Made by a program: the position numbers and the translations under genes. From NCBI RefSeq assembly GCF_900115285.1, contig NZ_FOYW01000001.1:1151616-1215615 (forward strand): 64,000 nucleotides of DNA, in the 5' to 3' direction. Below, piece after piece: positions 8,695 to 19,158 of the stretch (position 1 is the first letter of the stretch; each line of letters starts with the position of its first letter). The notes under the pieces are model-generated. The model saw nothing but the letters and a program-made list of their open reading frames with translations, ran no database searches and was not told where the DNA came from. This DNA comes from Marinobacter daqiaonensis (GTDB lineage Bacteria; Pseudomonadota; Gammaproteobacteria; Pseudomonadales; Oleiphilaceae).

Positions 8695-9792
8695 TCAGGC
8701 CTTGTGGGGCGCTTCCAGGTATTCCTGTGACTGCATCTCGAGCAGCCGGGATTCGGTGCGTTCAAACTCGAAGCCCAGGCGCCCTCCGGCGTAGAGCCCG
8801 GTGATGGGCGCCTCGGCGGAAATGATCACCTTGACGTTACGGTCATAGAACTCGTCGATCATGTTGATGAAACGACGGGCCTGGTCATCCTTGTCGCCCC
8901 CGAGCACGGGCACATTGGAGATGATAATGGCGTGAAATTCCCGGGCCAGTTCGATGTAATCGTTCTGGCTCCGGGGGCCATCGCAAAGCTCCCGGAACTC
9001 GAACCACACCACGTCTTCGGCATGGGCCCTTGCCTGCAGCTTGCGGCCATTGATCTCAAGGTTCAGGGAGTGGGCGCCGGCCTCCACCGCCAGGGCGTCA
9101 AAACTCTGCTGGAGGCTGATGTCCGCCTGCTCGTCCAACGGTGAATGGTACAGTTCGGCCTGCTCCAGGGTACGAAGGCGGTAGTCCACCCCGCCGTCCA
9201 CATTCACCACCTCGGTGTGTTTCTTGACCAGCTCGATGGCAGGCAGGAAGCGCGCCCGCTGGAGGCCGTCCTTGTACAGACCGTCCGGCGGGATGTTCGA
9301 GGTGCACACCAGGGTGACTCCCCGACTGAAAAGCCCGTCCATCAGCGTAGCCAGGATCATGGCATCGCCAATATCGGACACGAAGAACTCGTCAAAGCAG
9401 ATAACCCGGGCCTCATCGGCAAACCGGGCAGCCACTTTCTCAAGGGGATTCTTCTCGCCCTTGAGTCCCTTCAGTTCCCGGTGAACCCGCTGCATGAAGC
9501 GGTGGAAATGGACCCGCATCTTGCGCTCGAAGGGCAGCGATTCGAAGAAGGTATCCATGAGGTAGGTCTTGCCACGGCCGACGCCGCCCCAGAAGTACAA
9601 TCCCTTGACCGGTTCCTCGCGCCCCTTGCGAACCTTCAGCTTGAGTTTCTGCAACGGCTTGTTGCGCTCGTTCTCGGCTTCCACCAGTTTGTCATACAGA
9701 GCCTGCAGCCGGCGTACCGCGTCTTCCTGTGCGGAATCCTTCAGAAAATCCGGACGTTGCAGATCTTGCTGGTAACGTTCCCAGGGTGTCAT
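8695..9792 (-). CDS. zapE: Cell division protein ZapE (AFG1-like ATPase)
   Basis: Cytoplasmic P-loop ATPase that associates with the constricting Z ring and is needed for division under some stress conditions in E. coli. The 365-residue protein has Walker A GGVGRGKT at 69-76 and Walker B ICFDEFF with Asp134/Glu135, then the CTSNIPPDGLYKDGLQR segment typical of the family. Its 3' end is seven bases from the convergent Bax-like gene. It is divergent from zapG, the same pairing seen in many gammaproteobacteria. Confidence 0.95.
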   Translation of the reverse strand: MTPWERYQQDLQRPDFLKDSAQEDAVRRLQALYDKLVEAENERNKPLQKLKLKVRKGREEPVKGLYFWGGVGRGKTYLMDTFFESLPFERKMRVHFHRFMQRVHRELKGLKGEKNPLEKVAARFADEARVICFDEFFVSDIGDAMILATLMDGLFSRGVTLVCTSNIPPDGLYKDGLQRARFLPAIELVKKHTEVVNVDGGVDYRLRTLEQAELYHSPLDEQADISLQQSFDALAVEAGAHSLNLEINGRKLQARAHAEDVVWFEFRELCDGPRSQNDYIELAREFHAIIISNVPVLGGDKDDQARRFINMIDEFYDRNVKVIISAEAPITGLYAGGRLGFEFERTESRLLEMQSQEYLEAPHKA

Positions 9793-10016
9793 TCAGAGCT
9801 TGCCCCTCATCAGGTGATCAACATCGGGGTGATTGGTCAGGGCGCGTATTGTCGCTGATTTTGACGGCGTTCGCCATTTTTCGGGTGTTCTCAGGGGCTT
9901 TGCCGGGATAAGACTTTCGCAGGGGAGGAAGGCCATGGGCAGTGCCTGCCTTTAACGGTTATACTCGACGTATAATCATTCCGAGCCAAATGGACTTCCG
10001 ACAGGACGACTACTCT

Positions 10017-10460
10017 ATGACAAACCTGATTCTGGCCGCTGTTGCCGCACTCGCCGTAGGACTTATTATTGGCCTGCTTATTGGTCGATCCAGCCAGAGC
10101 AGTAGCCTGCGCCAGCGCCGTGCCGAACAGCAGGTTGAAGAGCTGCGCAGCGAATATACCCGCTACCAGGCCCAGGTGAACGAACATTTCATGGAATCGG
10201 CCCACCTCCTCCGTCGCTTCAACGATGCCTTCAGTGACGTCAATCAGCACATGGCCCGGGGCGCCAACCGGCTGGCCAACGACGATGAATGGCTGAACGA
10301 ACTGGAACAGGACAAGAAACGTGCCCGCCTGGCCGACGGTAGCCAGGACGACGACGCCGAGCCGCCGCGGGACTATGCTCCCAAGAAGGACCCGGCCGAG
10401 AAAGGCACCCTGGCTGAGGACTATGGCCTGAGCGACGAACAGAAGAAGGCCAAGGCCTGA
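10017..10460 (+). CDS. zapG: Cell division/envelope protein ZapG (YhcB, DUF1043)
   Basis: Membrane-anchored coiled-coil protein linked in E. coli to coordination of division and envelope growth. From the ATG at 10017 (ACAGGACG upstream) the product has 147 residues: one membrane helix at about 3-22, then a heptad-rich helical region (RRAEQQVEELRSEYTRYQAQ) and an acidic, disordered tail. The frame is open upstream to 9942, but those codons precede the ribosome site and look untranslated. A TATAAT lies at 9971-9976 with no convincing -35 box. Confidence 0.9.
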   Translation: MTNLILAAVAALAVGLIIGLLIGRSSQSSSLRQRRAEQQVEELRSEYTRYQAQVNEHFMESAHLLRRFNDAFSDVNQHMARGANRLANDDEWLNELEQDKKRARLADGSQDDDAEPPRDYAPKKDPAEKGTLAEDYGLSDEQKKAKA

Positions 10461-10466
10461 TTTTTT

Positions 10467-10693
10467 GTCGCGGCACCCGCGGAAAAGATAAAAAAGACTG
10501 ATTTAGCCACGGAATCCACGGAAGAACACGGAAAAAAGAACGAAAAAAATCGGGTTGCGGGCATTGCGATACGTTTGATGGCTCCCGCTATCCCAGTCTC
10601 TGTTTTATCTTTTCCTTCCGTGTTCTTCCGTGGATTCCGTGGCTAATTTCTTTCGCTTTTCTTTCCGCGTACTTCCGCGGGTTCCGCGGCTAA
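10467..10693. repeat. Nested palindromic repeat, family A copy 2
   Basis: Fills the gap between convergent zapG and the Nif3-like gene. The outer left arm is partly decayed (CGCGGCA, CC, CGCGGAA, third unit lost). The inner left arm has three intact CACGGAA units with N2/N3 spacing. The core stem is GGGTTGCGGG against CCCGC with an imperfect remainder, and the loop shares TTTGATGGC with copy 1. Both right-hand arms are intact as TTCCGTG and TTCCGCG units. The position suggests a bidirectional transcription end. Confidence 0.85.
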
Positions 10694-10699
10694 CCATCC

Positions 10700-11443
10700 T
10701 TAGACCGGGTTATCGCAATCGATAAAGCGGTGCTCCACCCCGAACTCCTTTGCCAGGGCCTCGCCCAGGGCCTGTACCCCATAGCGCTCGGTGGCGTGGT
10801 GCCCGGCGCCGTAGTAGTGGATTCCGCATTCCCGGGCGGTGTGGGTGGTGGGCTCCGAGGCTTCTCCGCTGATGTAGGCATCCACCCCGGCTTCCAGAGC
10901 CATTGTGATATATCCCTGGGCGGCCCCTGTGCACCAGGCCACGCGCCGGATCTCCTCGGCGCCAGCGCCTACATGGAGGGGCTGGCGGTTGAGGCGGTCT
11001 CCGAGATACGCAGAGAAGGCATCCGGTGTCATGGGTTCGTCCAGCTCCCCCTCCCACAGCAATCCGGCAAGTGGGCGGGGATTGCGGATTCCCAGCACTT
11101 CCGCCAGCTGACGGTTGTTGCCGAACTCCGGGTGATCGTCCAGCGGCAGATGATAAGCCACCAGGCTTATGTTGTTGGCGAGCAGCGTCCCGATGCGTTT
11201 CTTTTTCATGCCGACGACGGCCTGGGGCTCTCCCTTCCAGAAATACCCGTGATGCACCAGCACCATATCCGCGCCGGCTTCCACGGCCGCATCGAGCAGC
11301 GCCTGGGAGGCGGTGACGCCGGTAACGAGGGTGCGCACCTCATCCTTGCCTTCCACCTGCAGACCGTTCGGGCAGTAATCCTGGAAATTTTCTGGGGTGA
11401 GCCATTCTTCCAGCTTCCGGATCAGCTCGGCGCGACTTGGCAT
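10700..11443 (-). CDS. Nif3-like dinuclear metal centre hexameric protein (YbgI family)
   Basis: A 247-residue protein of the Nif3/YbgI family, whose members form hexameric rings with a two-metal site. The biochemical role is unsettled; GTP cyclohydrolase-like activity has been proposed for relatives. Likely metal ligands are His64/His65 in VLVHHGYFWKG, His98 and nearby residues in AYHLPLDDHPEFGNN, and the C-terminal GAGHHATE motif. I place the start at the ATG at 11443, which has AGGAGA upstream; the frame extends to 11509 without a ribosome site. The upstream region is the tandem REP array. Confidence 0.9.
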   Translation of the reverse strand: MPSRAELIRKLEEWLTPENFQDYCPNGLQVEGKDEVRTLVTGVTASQALLDAAVEAGADMVLVHHGYFWKGEPQAVVGMKKKRIGTLLANNISLVAYHLPLDDHPEFGNNRQLAEVLGIRNPRPLAGLLWEGELDEPMTPDAFSAYLGDRLNRQPLHVGAGAEEIRRVAWCTGAAQGYITMALEAGVDAYISGEASEPTTHTARECGIHYYGAGHHATERYGVQALGEALAKEFGVEHRFIDCDNPV

Positions 11444-11512
11444 CGGAGTTCTCCTGTGGTTCAGATGATTTGAGCCACAAATTGTACCTGAAACCGGAGA
11501 GCCCCCCACAAC

Positions 11513-11933
11513 CTGTAGGAGCTGGCCTGCCAGCGAGGAGGGGGACTCCGGGCCCTGGCGCTGTCCTCTTCGCCAGCAGGCTGGCTCCTACAGGGTGCGG
11601 CCTTCAGGCTGGCGGGTACCCGTGACTGTAGGAGCTGGCCTGCCAGCGAGGAGGTGGACTCTGGGCCCTGGTGCTGCCCTCCTCGCCAGCAGGCTGGCTC
11701 CTACAGGGTGGGACCTCCAGGCTGGCGGGTACCCGCGACTGTAGGAGCTGGCCTGCCAGCGAGGAGGGGGACTCCGGGCCTTGGCGCTGGCCTCTTCGCC
11801 AGCAGGCTGGCTCCTACAGGGTGGGGATCTCCGGGCTGGCGGGTCCCCGCGACTGTAGGAGCTGGCCTGGCAGTGAGGAGGTGGACTCCGGGCCTTAGTG
11901 CTGCCCTCCTCGCCAGCAGGCTGGCTCCTACAG
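11513..11933. repeat. Tandem array of four REP-type hairpins (family B)
   Basis: Four copies of an 81-bp imperfect palindrome at 11513-11593, 11626-11706, 11739-11819 and 11853-11933. Starts are 113, 113 and 114 bp apart. Spacers of about 32 bp are also conserved (GGCTGGCGGGTACCCG-like), so the repeated unit is hairpin plus spacer. Arms match the single copy at 700-779. The array lies between the 3' end of hisC and the 5' end of the Nif3-like gene, both on the minus strand. Copy four carries small changes in its left arm (CCTGGCAGTGAGG). No gene is visible in this 500-base gap. Confidence 0.9.
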
Positions 11934-11946
11934 GGGGTGGTGTGGC

Positions 11947-13011
11947 TCAGGTTGCCTGGAGGAGGGTTCCCAGGGCGATCAATAACTCGTTGTTCTGCTC
12001 CGGCGTGCCGATGGTGATCCGCAGGAAGTTGTCGATCCGGGGCTTGTCGAAATGGCGGACGATGATGCCCTGCTCTCGTAGTGCCTGGGCCAGTGCTGCG
12101 CCCTTGTGCTCACGGTGCTGGCAGAACACGAAATTGGCGGCGGATGGCAGGACGTCGAAACCCCGCTCTGCGAGCCCTGCAGTCACTCGCTCCCGCTCGT
12201 CGATCACGCGCTGCCGGGTCTCCTGGAACCAGGCGTCATCCTCGAAGGCGGCGGCAGCGCCCGCCTGGGCGAGGCGGTCCAGTGGGTAGGAATTAAAGCT
12301 GTTCTTGACCCGGTTCAGGGCCTCGATGAGGTCCTTGTGACCAATCGCCAGGCCGACCCTGAGGCCCGCCAGGGAGCGGGCTTTCGAGAGGGTCTGGCTG
12401 ACCAGGAGATTGGGGTAACGGTCCACCAGGGCAACCGCTGTCTCTCCCCCGAAATCCACATAGGCCTCATCCACAACCACAACGCTGTCCGGGTTGCCTC
12501 CGACGATGCGCTCCACCTCCTTCAGTGAAAGGCAGCAACCGGTGGGCGCATTGGGGTTCGGGAAGATAATGCCGCCGTTTGGCTGGTCATAGTCCTCCGG
12601 ACGAATCCTGAAATTCTCGTCGAGGGGCACCGGACGGCTTTCCACCCCGTACAGGCCGCAGTAGACCGGGTAGAAGCTGTAGGTGATGTCCGGGAACAGA
12701 ATCGGTCTGTCCTGCTTGAGCAGCCCGTGAAAGATATGGGCCAGCACTTCGTCGGAGCCGTTACCCACGAACACCTGATTGGCGGCAACGCCATAGTATC
12801 GGGCGATGACCTCCCGCAGGTGTTCGCTCTCGGGGTCCGGATACAGCTTGAGGCCCTCATCGAGCTGCTCACGGATGGCTTCAAGCACCCGCGGTGACGG
12901 TCCGTAGGGGTTTTCGTTGGTATTGAGCTTCACCAGCCGCTGCATTTTGGGCTGCTCGCCGGGCACGTAGGGCTTGAGCTCGCGTACAAGGGGACTCCAG
13001 TATTTGCTCAT
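11947..13011 (-). CDS. hisC: Histidinol-phosphate aminotransferase
   Basis: PLP-dependent class I/II aminotransferase converting imidazole acetol phosphate to histidinol phosphate in histidine synthesis. The 354-residue protein shows [12 protein letters not shown] at the N-terminus, [10 protein letters not shown] at 151-160, the DEAYVDF segment at 181-187, and the PLP lysine at about Lys210 in [14 protein letters not shown]. It lies ten bases downstream of hisD in a hisG-hisD-hisC run and ends just before the REP array. Confidence 0.96.
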   Translation of the reverse strand: MSKYWSPLVRELKPYVPGEQPKMQRLVKLNTNENPYGPSPRVLEAIREQLDEGLKLYPDPESEHLREVIARYYGVAANQVFVGNGSDEVLAHIFHGLLKQDRPILFPDITYSFYPVYCGLYGVESRPVPLDENFRIRPEDYDQPNGGIIFPNPNAPTGCCLSLKEVERIVGGNPDSVVVVDEAYVDFGGETAVALVDRYPNLLVSQTLSKARSLAGLRVGLAIGHKDLIEALNRVKNSFNSYPLDRLAQAGAAAAFEDDAWFQETRQRVIDERERVTAGLAERGFDVLPSAANFVFCQHREHKGAALAQALREQGIIVRHFDKPRIDNFLRITIGTPEQNNELLIALGTLLQAT

Positions 13012-13021
13012 GAAGGTTCCC

Positions 13022-14335
13022 CTACTGATCCTGGTCCAGGCGGTATTCCGCCGAGCGGGCGTGCGCTGTCAGCCCCTCGCCCCGGGCCAGTACCGACGCG
13101 ACCCGGCCCATACGGTCGGCGCCCGCCGCGCTGAAGCCGATAAGCGATGAGCGCTTCTGGAAGTCGTACACCCCCAAGGGCGATGAGAACCGCGCGGTGC
13201 CTGATGTCGGCAGAACGTGATTCGGCCCGGCGCAGTAATCCCCAAGGGCTTCGGCCGTGTACCGGCCGAGGAAGATGGCCCCGGCGTGACGGATCTTCTC
13301 CGCCAGTGCCTGGGGGTCCGCCACCGACAGCTCCAGGTGTTCCGGAGCAATCCGGTTGGAGACCTCAGCCGCCTCATCCAGGTCTTTTACCTGGATCAGC
13401 GCGCCCCGGTCAGTGAGGGATCTGGCGATAATCTCGCCCCGCTCCATGGTCACCACCAGTTTGCGAATGCTGGCTTCCACCGCGTCCAGGAAGGCCGCGT
13501 CAGGACTCAACAGGATGGACTGGGCCTGCTCATCGTGCTCGGCCTGGGAGAACAGGTCCATGGCAATCCAGTCCGGATCCGTCTGGCCGTCGCAGATCAC
13601 CAGGATCTCCGAGGGCCCGGCAATCATGTCGATGCCCACGGTACCGAACACCTCCCGCTTGGCAGTCGCCACAAAGATGTTGCCCGGCCCCACGATCTTG
13701 TCCACCGCCGGCACCGTCTCGGTACCATAGGCCAGGGCACCGACCGCCTGGGCTCCGCCGAGAGTGAACACCCGGTCCACCCCTGCAATCGCGGCCGCCG
13801 CGAGCACCATATCGTTCACCACACCGGCCGGGGTGGGCACCACCATGATGATCTCGGCCACTCCCGCCACCTTTGCGGGAAGTGCATTCATCAGCACCGA
13901 CGACGGATAGGCGGCCTTGCCGCCGGGCACGTAGATACCGACCCGGTCCAGGGGAGTCACCTTCTGGCCCAGCACGGTGCCATCGGCATCCTCATACTGC
14001 CAGGAGTCCTGACGCTGACGCTGGTGATAGTCCCGGATCCGGTCCGCGGCTGCCTCCAGGGCATCCCGCTGGTCCGCGGGAATCCGCTCCAGAGCCTGCT
14101 CGAGCCGCGCCTGCGACATCTCCAGCTCGGCCATGGAGGCCACCTCGAGCTGGTCGAACTTCGCGGTAAACTCCATGACCGCCGCATCACCCCTCAGCTT
14201 CACTTCACCCAGGATATGGCGGACCGACTCGTTTACCTGATGATCCACGCTGTCGTCCCAGGCCAGTAGCCTGTTAAGCGCATCATCAAAACCTGCCTCA
14301 GAAGCAGAAAGTCTGGTAATCGATATATCGGTCAT
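13022..14335 (-). CDS. hisD: Histidinol dehydrogenase
   Basis: Zinc enzyme that oxidises L-histidinol to L-histidine with two NAD in the last two steps of the pathway. The 437-residue length is normal. Recognisable stretches are [42 protein letters not shown], the zinc-ligand region [12 protein letters not shown], and the C-terminal [19 protein letters not shown]. Between it and hisG is a 194-base gap holding a family C hairpin, so part of the his transcript may end or be processed there. Confidence 0.97.
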   Translation of the reverse strand: MTDISITRLSASEAGFDDALNRLLAWDDSVDHQVNESVRHILGEVKLRGDAAVMEFTAKFDQLEVASMAELEMSQARLEQALERIPADQRDALEAAADRIRDYHQRQRQDSWQYEDADGTVLGQKVTPLDRVGIYVPGGKAAYPSSVLMNALPAKVAGVAEIIMVVPTPAGVVNDMVLAAAAIAGVDRVFTLGGAQAVGALAYGTETVPAVDKIVGPGNIFVATAKREVFGTVGIDMIAGPSEILVICDGQTDPDWIAMDLFSQAEHDEQAQSILLSPDAAFLDAVEASIRKLVVTMERGEIIARSLTDRGALIQVKDLDEAAEVSNRIAPEHLELSVADPQALAEKIRHAGAIFLGRYTAEALGDYCAGPNHVLPTSGTARFSSPLGVYDFQKRSSLIGFSAAGADRMGRVASVLARGEGLTAHARSAEYRLDQDQ

Positions 14336-14363
14336 AAGGTCACCTGCGGTTAACTCCCAAGAA

Positions 14364-14482
14364 GTCCGGATGGGCCGGGAAGCCTTTCCAGGACCGTCGA
14401 ACGCCAGGGAAGGCGTTCGTCGAGCCCTACATGGACGTACTTGCGGGGCGTGTCCTGGAAAGGCTTGCCGGCTCAGCCGGAC
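14364..14482. repeat. Long-arm hairpin, family C copy 1
   Basis: Arms of 31 bases (14364-14394 and 14452-14482) pair along AAGCCTTTCCAGGAC / GTCCTGGAAAGGCTT and further out with small interruptions. They enclose an internal hairpin (CGAACGCCAGGGAAGGCGTTCG) and a conserved core around GAGCCCTACATGGACGTAC, CGGGGCGTGTCC. The reverse complement of the copy at 50.6 kb has the same core. It lies inside the hisG-hisD gap. Confidence 0.8.
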
Positions 14483-14529
14483 GGAAGGACAAACTCATAA
14501 ACTCGAAATTCAAATGCTGGAACTCAGGT

Positions 14530-15183
14530 TCAGGCCGGAACAGTGCGACGGGCCTCAACAGCAGCCCCCATCTTCTCAATGATGGGCTGCAACAAATCAT
14601 GCTTCATCTTCATGGACGCCCGGTTAGCCACCAGCCGGGTGCTGATATTCTCGATCAGATCCCGCGGCTCCAGCCCGTTCGCCTTAAGGGTATTGCCGGT
14701 ATCCACAATATCCACGATTTCATCCGCCAGCCCGAGAATCGGTGCCAGCTCCATCGCCCCGTAGAGCTTGATGATGTCCGCCTGGCGTCCCTGGGCCGCA
14801 TAGTAGCGCCGGGCCAGGTTCACGAACTTGGTGGCCACCCGCAGACGTCCCCTGGGCGCCGGCTGGCCCTTGACCCCGGCCGTCATCAGCCGGCAGCGGG
14901 CAATATTGAGATCCAGAGGCTCGTAAAGACCATCACCCCCGTGCTCCATCAGCACATCCTTGCCGGTTACCCCGAGATCCGCCCCGCCATACTGGACATA
15001 GGTTGGCACATCGGTGGCCCGGATGATCAACAACCTCACATTGGGGTCCGTGGAGGGAAAAACCAGCTTCCGTGACTTGCTGATGTCATCCACAAACTCG
15101 ATACCCGCTTCTTTCAGCAAGGGAATGGTTTCGTCAAGAATGCGGCCCTTTGACAGGGCTATGGTAATCGCCGTTTCGGTCAT
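14530..15183 (-). CDS. hisG: ATP phosphoribosyltransferase, short form
   Basis: First enzyme of histidine synthesis, joining ATP and PRPP. The 217-residue chain holds the catalytic domain only ([16 protein letters not shown] at the start, [15 protein letters not shown], and the PRPP loop region [16 protein letters not shown]) and lacks the C-terminal regulatory domain of the long form. Short HisG proteins work as hetero-octamers with HisZ, which supplies histidine feedback; hisZ is not in this window. It sits between murA and hisD, as in Pseudomonas. Confidence 0.95.
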   Translation of the reverse strand: MTETAITIALSKGRILDETIPLLKEAGIEFVDDISKSRKLVFPSTDPNVRLLIIRATDVPTYVQYGGADLGVTGKDVLMEHGGDGLYEPLDLNIARCRLMTAGVKGQPAPRGRLRVATKFVNLARRYYAAQGRQADIIKLYGAMELAPILGLADEIVDIVDTGNTLKANGLEPRDLIENISTRLVANRASMKMKHDLLQPIIEKMGAAVEARRTVPA

Positions 15184-15239
15184 CGGTTGTAGTGTTCCTT
15201 AACACAAGGTCCGGTCTGAACGTCCTGACTGCCCTGGAG

Positions 15240-16529
<1,290 letters not shown>

Positions 16530-16772
16530 TTACTGCTGTCTGGCTGCCCACTGGGCCGGGGTGAAAGCGCGAATGGTCAGGGCGTGGATGGTACCGTCAT
16601 CCAGCTGGGGCCGAAGCGCGCCATAGATCAGCTGCTGCTTCTTGACCGGTGACATGCCCTCAAAGCGCTCGCCAATGGCCACCACCAGGTAGTGGTTGCC
16701 ATCGTTCTGGACCTGGATTTCACAGTCGGGCAGTTCTTTGCGAACCAGTTCAGCAACGTCCTGGGCTTGCAT
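16530..16772 (-). CDS. ibaG: BolA/IbaG family protein
   Basis: An 80-residue member of the BolA family, IbaG branch, which works with monothiol glutaredoxins in iron-sulfur handling and acid response. It contains the fold-defining segment HYLVVAIGERFEGMSPVKKQQLIYGAL and a C-terminal HALTIRAFTP helix-strand. Position between mlaB and murA is the standard location of ibaG (YrbA). Confidence 0.92.
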   Translation of the reverse strand: MQAQDVAELVRKELPDCEIQVQNDGNHYLVVAIGERFEGMSPVKKQQLIYGALRPQLDDGTIHALTIRAFTPAQWAARQQ

Positions 16773-16822
16773 AAGCGGTTTAACCTCGGTTTATACGAAA
16801 ACGAAAGCGGAATTGTACCGGA

Positions 16823-17128
16823 TTATGCAGGGCCGGTCAGCCAGTGGGAGACTCCGTTCAACCTCGACAGTTCCAGCAGTTGCCCGGACGCACCCTTCAC
16901 AGCGAGGGTCAGGTTCATTCGCCGGGCCTCGCGCAGCCAGCAGAGCAGCAATGACAACAGCACGCTGCTGGCGGACTCAACGGCAGACAGGTCGACGGAG
17001 AGTCGATCACCACGGGTGCGGGACGACAGCCAGCGCTCGCCCTGCTGACGGAGCGCCAGGGCATTGTCGGCGGTAACCACACCGCCCAGGATCAGGCGGT
17101 TACCCTCCTCTGTGACGGATGCCTTCAT
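16823..17128 (-). CDS. mlaB: STAS-domain protein MlaB
   Basis: Cytoplasmic subunit of the MlaFEDB phospholipid transporter, where a STAS domain binds and regulates the MlaF ATPase. The 101-residue protein has the STAS pattern, with the conserved strand DRLSVDLSAVESASSVLLSLLLCWLREAR in which a serine pair sits at the start of the switch helix. Its ATG overlaps the mlaC stop by four bases, so the two are translationally coupled. Confidence 0.9.
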   Translation of the reverse strand: MKASVTEEGNRLILGGVVTADNALALRQQGERWLSSRTRGDRLSVDLSAVESASSVLLSLLLCWLREARRMNLTLAVKGASGQLLELSRLNGVSHWLTGPA

Positions 17129-17835
17129 TGGCTGTCTTCCGACTCCCCATCAGTGTCGCTTCCCACTTCTTCTTCGAGCTTCAGTGAAGCGACTGCATCA
17201 CCCCAGTTGTCGATCACAGCGTCGATATCACCACGGCGGGATTCCATTTCCTGGGCGAAACGGTCACGGAAGGCCAGGCCGATGTTAACCCCCTCGACAA
17301 TCACGTTCTCCACCAGCCAGTCACCGTTGTTCTTGCTGTGGTGCATGGAGTAACTCACCTGATAGCGGTTGCCCGAGTCGGAGGTTACGATCATGCCGAC
17401 GGAGGCACGGCTGTCGTCCCGGGGATTGATCTCGGCCTGGTCCACTTCAATACTGAAGCCTTCGGAATTGCTGACCAGGGCCTGGGCGTAGGCGTCAAAA
17501 AGGCTGCGCTTGAACCTCGCCACGAACTCGTCCCTTTGCTCCGGCGTGGTCTGGCGGGCATAGCGCCCCATGACCCGGGCAGCGATCCGGCGGAAGTCCA
17601 CAAAGCCGGTAAGGGCCTCGTCCATTTCCTCATAGAAGGCTTCCGGATCCTCCTCATAGAGGCCCTTGTTCTCGTTCAGCTTCTCCACCAGGCGCTGGGT
17701 ATTCTTGTCCACGTACTCGGCCAGCTCCTGGCTGCTGGCGCTTGCCTGGCCGGCGACGAGGGCGAGGGCGGCGATAATCGCCAGCATGAGCCCGCGCAGA
17801 GGGGTTTGGATTGTCTGATTAAACGCCTGTTTCAT
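17125..17835 (-). CDS. mlaC: Periplasmic phospholipid-binding protein MlaC
   Basis: Soluble carrier that shuttles phospholipid between the outer-membrane MlaA complex and the inner-membrane MlaFEDB complex. The 236-residue precursor has a signal peptide (core GLMLAIIAALALVAGQASA, cleavage near 33) and the family features DFRRIAARVMGRYARQTTPEQRDEF and LVENVIVEGVNIGLAFRDRF. The acidic tail EEEVGSDTDGESEDSQ is longer than in E. coli. It sits 78 bases downstream of mlaD. Confidence 0.95.
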   Translation of the reverse strand: MKQAFNQTIQTPLRGLMLAIIAALALVAGQASASSQELAEYVDKNTQRLVEKLNENKGLYEEDPEAFYEEMDEALTGFVDFRRIAARVMGRYARQTTPEQRDEFVARFKRSLFDAYAQALVSNSEGFSIEVDQAEINPRDDSRASVGMIVTSDSGNRYQVSYSMHHSKNNGDWLVENVIVEGVNIGLAFRDRFAQEMESRRGDIDAVIDNWGDAVASLKLEEEVGSDTDGESEDSQ

Positions 17836-17913
17836 TGCTCTCTCCTGGTATTTCGGCCTGAAGGGTTCCGACTGCGGATGTGGACAGATGGTTCCCGCCG
17901 GTCGTTCAGTCGG

Positions 17914-18372
17914 TCAATCCGCGGCCTGCCCCGACGCGAAGTTACTGATCATCCGCTCCAGATTGAGGGCGGACTGGGTCTCGTAGAAAGTATCGCCGTC
18001 CGACAGGGACTCCATGTCGGCGCCCGGCGAAATATCAATATACTGCTCACCCAGCAATCCGGACGTACGTATGATTGCGGAGCTGTCCGCCGGAATGCTG
18101 TCGACCCGGGCTTCGATATCGATCACCACCTTCGCCTGGAAGGTCTCCTGGTCCAGGCTGACATCCCGGATCCGCCCCACCGTCACCCCGGCCATGGAAA
18201 CCCTGCCCCTCGGCGCCAGACCACCGGCATCGTTAAAGTAAGCATACACCTTATAGGTGTCGCCGGCCGGCTTGAAAGTCAGGCCACTCACCTGCAGGGC
18301 CAGGAACAGCAGCGCCGCTCCGCCCGCGAGAATGAACAGTCCGACGACGATTTCCGTGGTTCGCTTTGCCAT
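17914..18372 (-). CDS. mlaD: MCE-domain membrane protein MlaD
   Basis: Hexameric substrate-binding subunit of the Mla transporter, anchored in the inner membrane with its MCE domain in the periplasm. The 152-residue protein has one membrane helix (about 8-27, VGLFILAGGAALLFLAL) and an MCE domain containing GLAPRGRVSMAGVTVGRI and the hydrophobic pore-loop region LLGEQYIDI. The start at 18372 overlaps the mlaE stop by one base (TGATG). The open frame further upstream runs through mlaE and is not real. Confidence 0.95.
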   Translation of the reverse strand: MAKRTTEIVVGLFILAGGAALLFLALQVSGLTFKPAGDTYKVYAYFNDAGGLAPRGRVSMAGVTVGRIRDVSLDQETFQAKVVIDIEARVDSIPADSSAIIRTSGLLGEQYIDISPGADMESLSDGDTFYETQSALNLERMISNFASGQAAD

Positions 18373-19151
18373 CAGAAACTCCCGAACATGACGGCGGTGA
18401 GGACGAAATCGAGCCCCAGTACCGCCAAGGATGAATACACAACAGTCTTGGTCGTGGCCGAACTGATGCCAGCCGACGTGGGCACACAGTCGTAACCCTG
18501 ATAGACCGCGATCCAGGTGCACACGAACCCGAACACCAGGCTCTTGATAATGCCGTTGATAACGTCCTTGCTGAATGTCACCGACGCCTGCATGTTGCCC
18601 CAGTAGGACCCCTCGAAGACGCCGAGCCATTCCACCCCGACCAGCATACCGCCCCAGATGCCGACGACGGAGAAAATCAGGGCCAGCACAGGCATGGAAA
18701 TGAAACCGGCCAGCAGCCGGGGTGCAATGACCCGGCGCAGGGGATCCACCCCCATCATTTCCATACTGGAAAGTTGCTCGGTGGTCTTCATCAGGCCGAT
18801 CTCCGCCGTCAGGGCGGAGCCCGCACGGCCCGCGAACAGAAGCGCCGTCACCACGGGACCGAGTTCCCGCAGCAGGGTCAGGGCGATCATCTGACCGATG
18901 GCGCTTTCCGAACCGAAATCACTGAGGATGGTATAGCCCTGGAGCGCCAGCACCATGCCAATAAACAGCCCCGACACCACCACGATGGCAAGCGACAACA
19001 CCCCGATGGCGTATATCTGGGCCAGCAGCAGGCGAAGCCCGACCCCAGGCTTCGGCACCCCCACCAGGGCACCCCACAGGAAGATTGAGGCGCGACCGAG
19101 GGAGGCCAGCGTCTCCAGCCCGCCCCGGCCCAGGCCCGCGATTCGATCCAT
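18372..19151 (-). CDS. mlaE: Permease subunit MlaE
   Basis: Membrane-spanning subunit of the MlaFEDB complex. From the ATG at 19151 it has 259 residues, with about five hydrophobic segments and the family motif region [22 protein letters not shown] followed by [22 protein letters not shown], which forms the coupling helix to MlaF. A GTG at 19166 in the same frame overlaps the mlaF stop and is an alternative start. The longer upstream frame lies inside mlaF. Confidence 0.95.
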   Translation of the reverse strand: MDRIAGLGRGGLETLASLGRASIFLWGALVGVPKPGVGLRLLLAQIYAIGVLSLAIVVVSGLFIGMVLALQGYTILSDFGSESAIGQMIALTLLRELGPVVTALLFAGRAGSALTAEIGLMKTTEQLSSMEMMGVDPLRRVIAPRLLAGFISMPVLALIFSVVGIWGGMLVGVEWLGVFEGSYWGNMQASVTFSKDVINGIIKSLVFGFVCTWIAVYQGYDCVPTSAGISSATTKTVVYSSLAVLGLDFVLTAVMFGSF

Positions 19152-19158
19152 CAGACCG

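Noticed and set aside
11513..11933. Possible CRISPR array
   Set aside because: Units are 81-bp palindromes with conserved spacers of about 32 bp. CRISPR needs short repeats with unique spacers, and no cas gene is present.
14530..15183. Truncation of hisG
   Set aside because: The length of 217 residues is the normal short form that pairs with HisZ. It has no frameshift.
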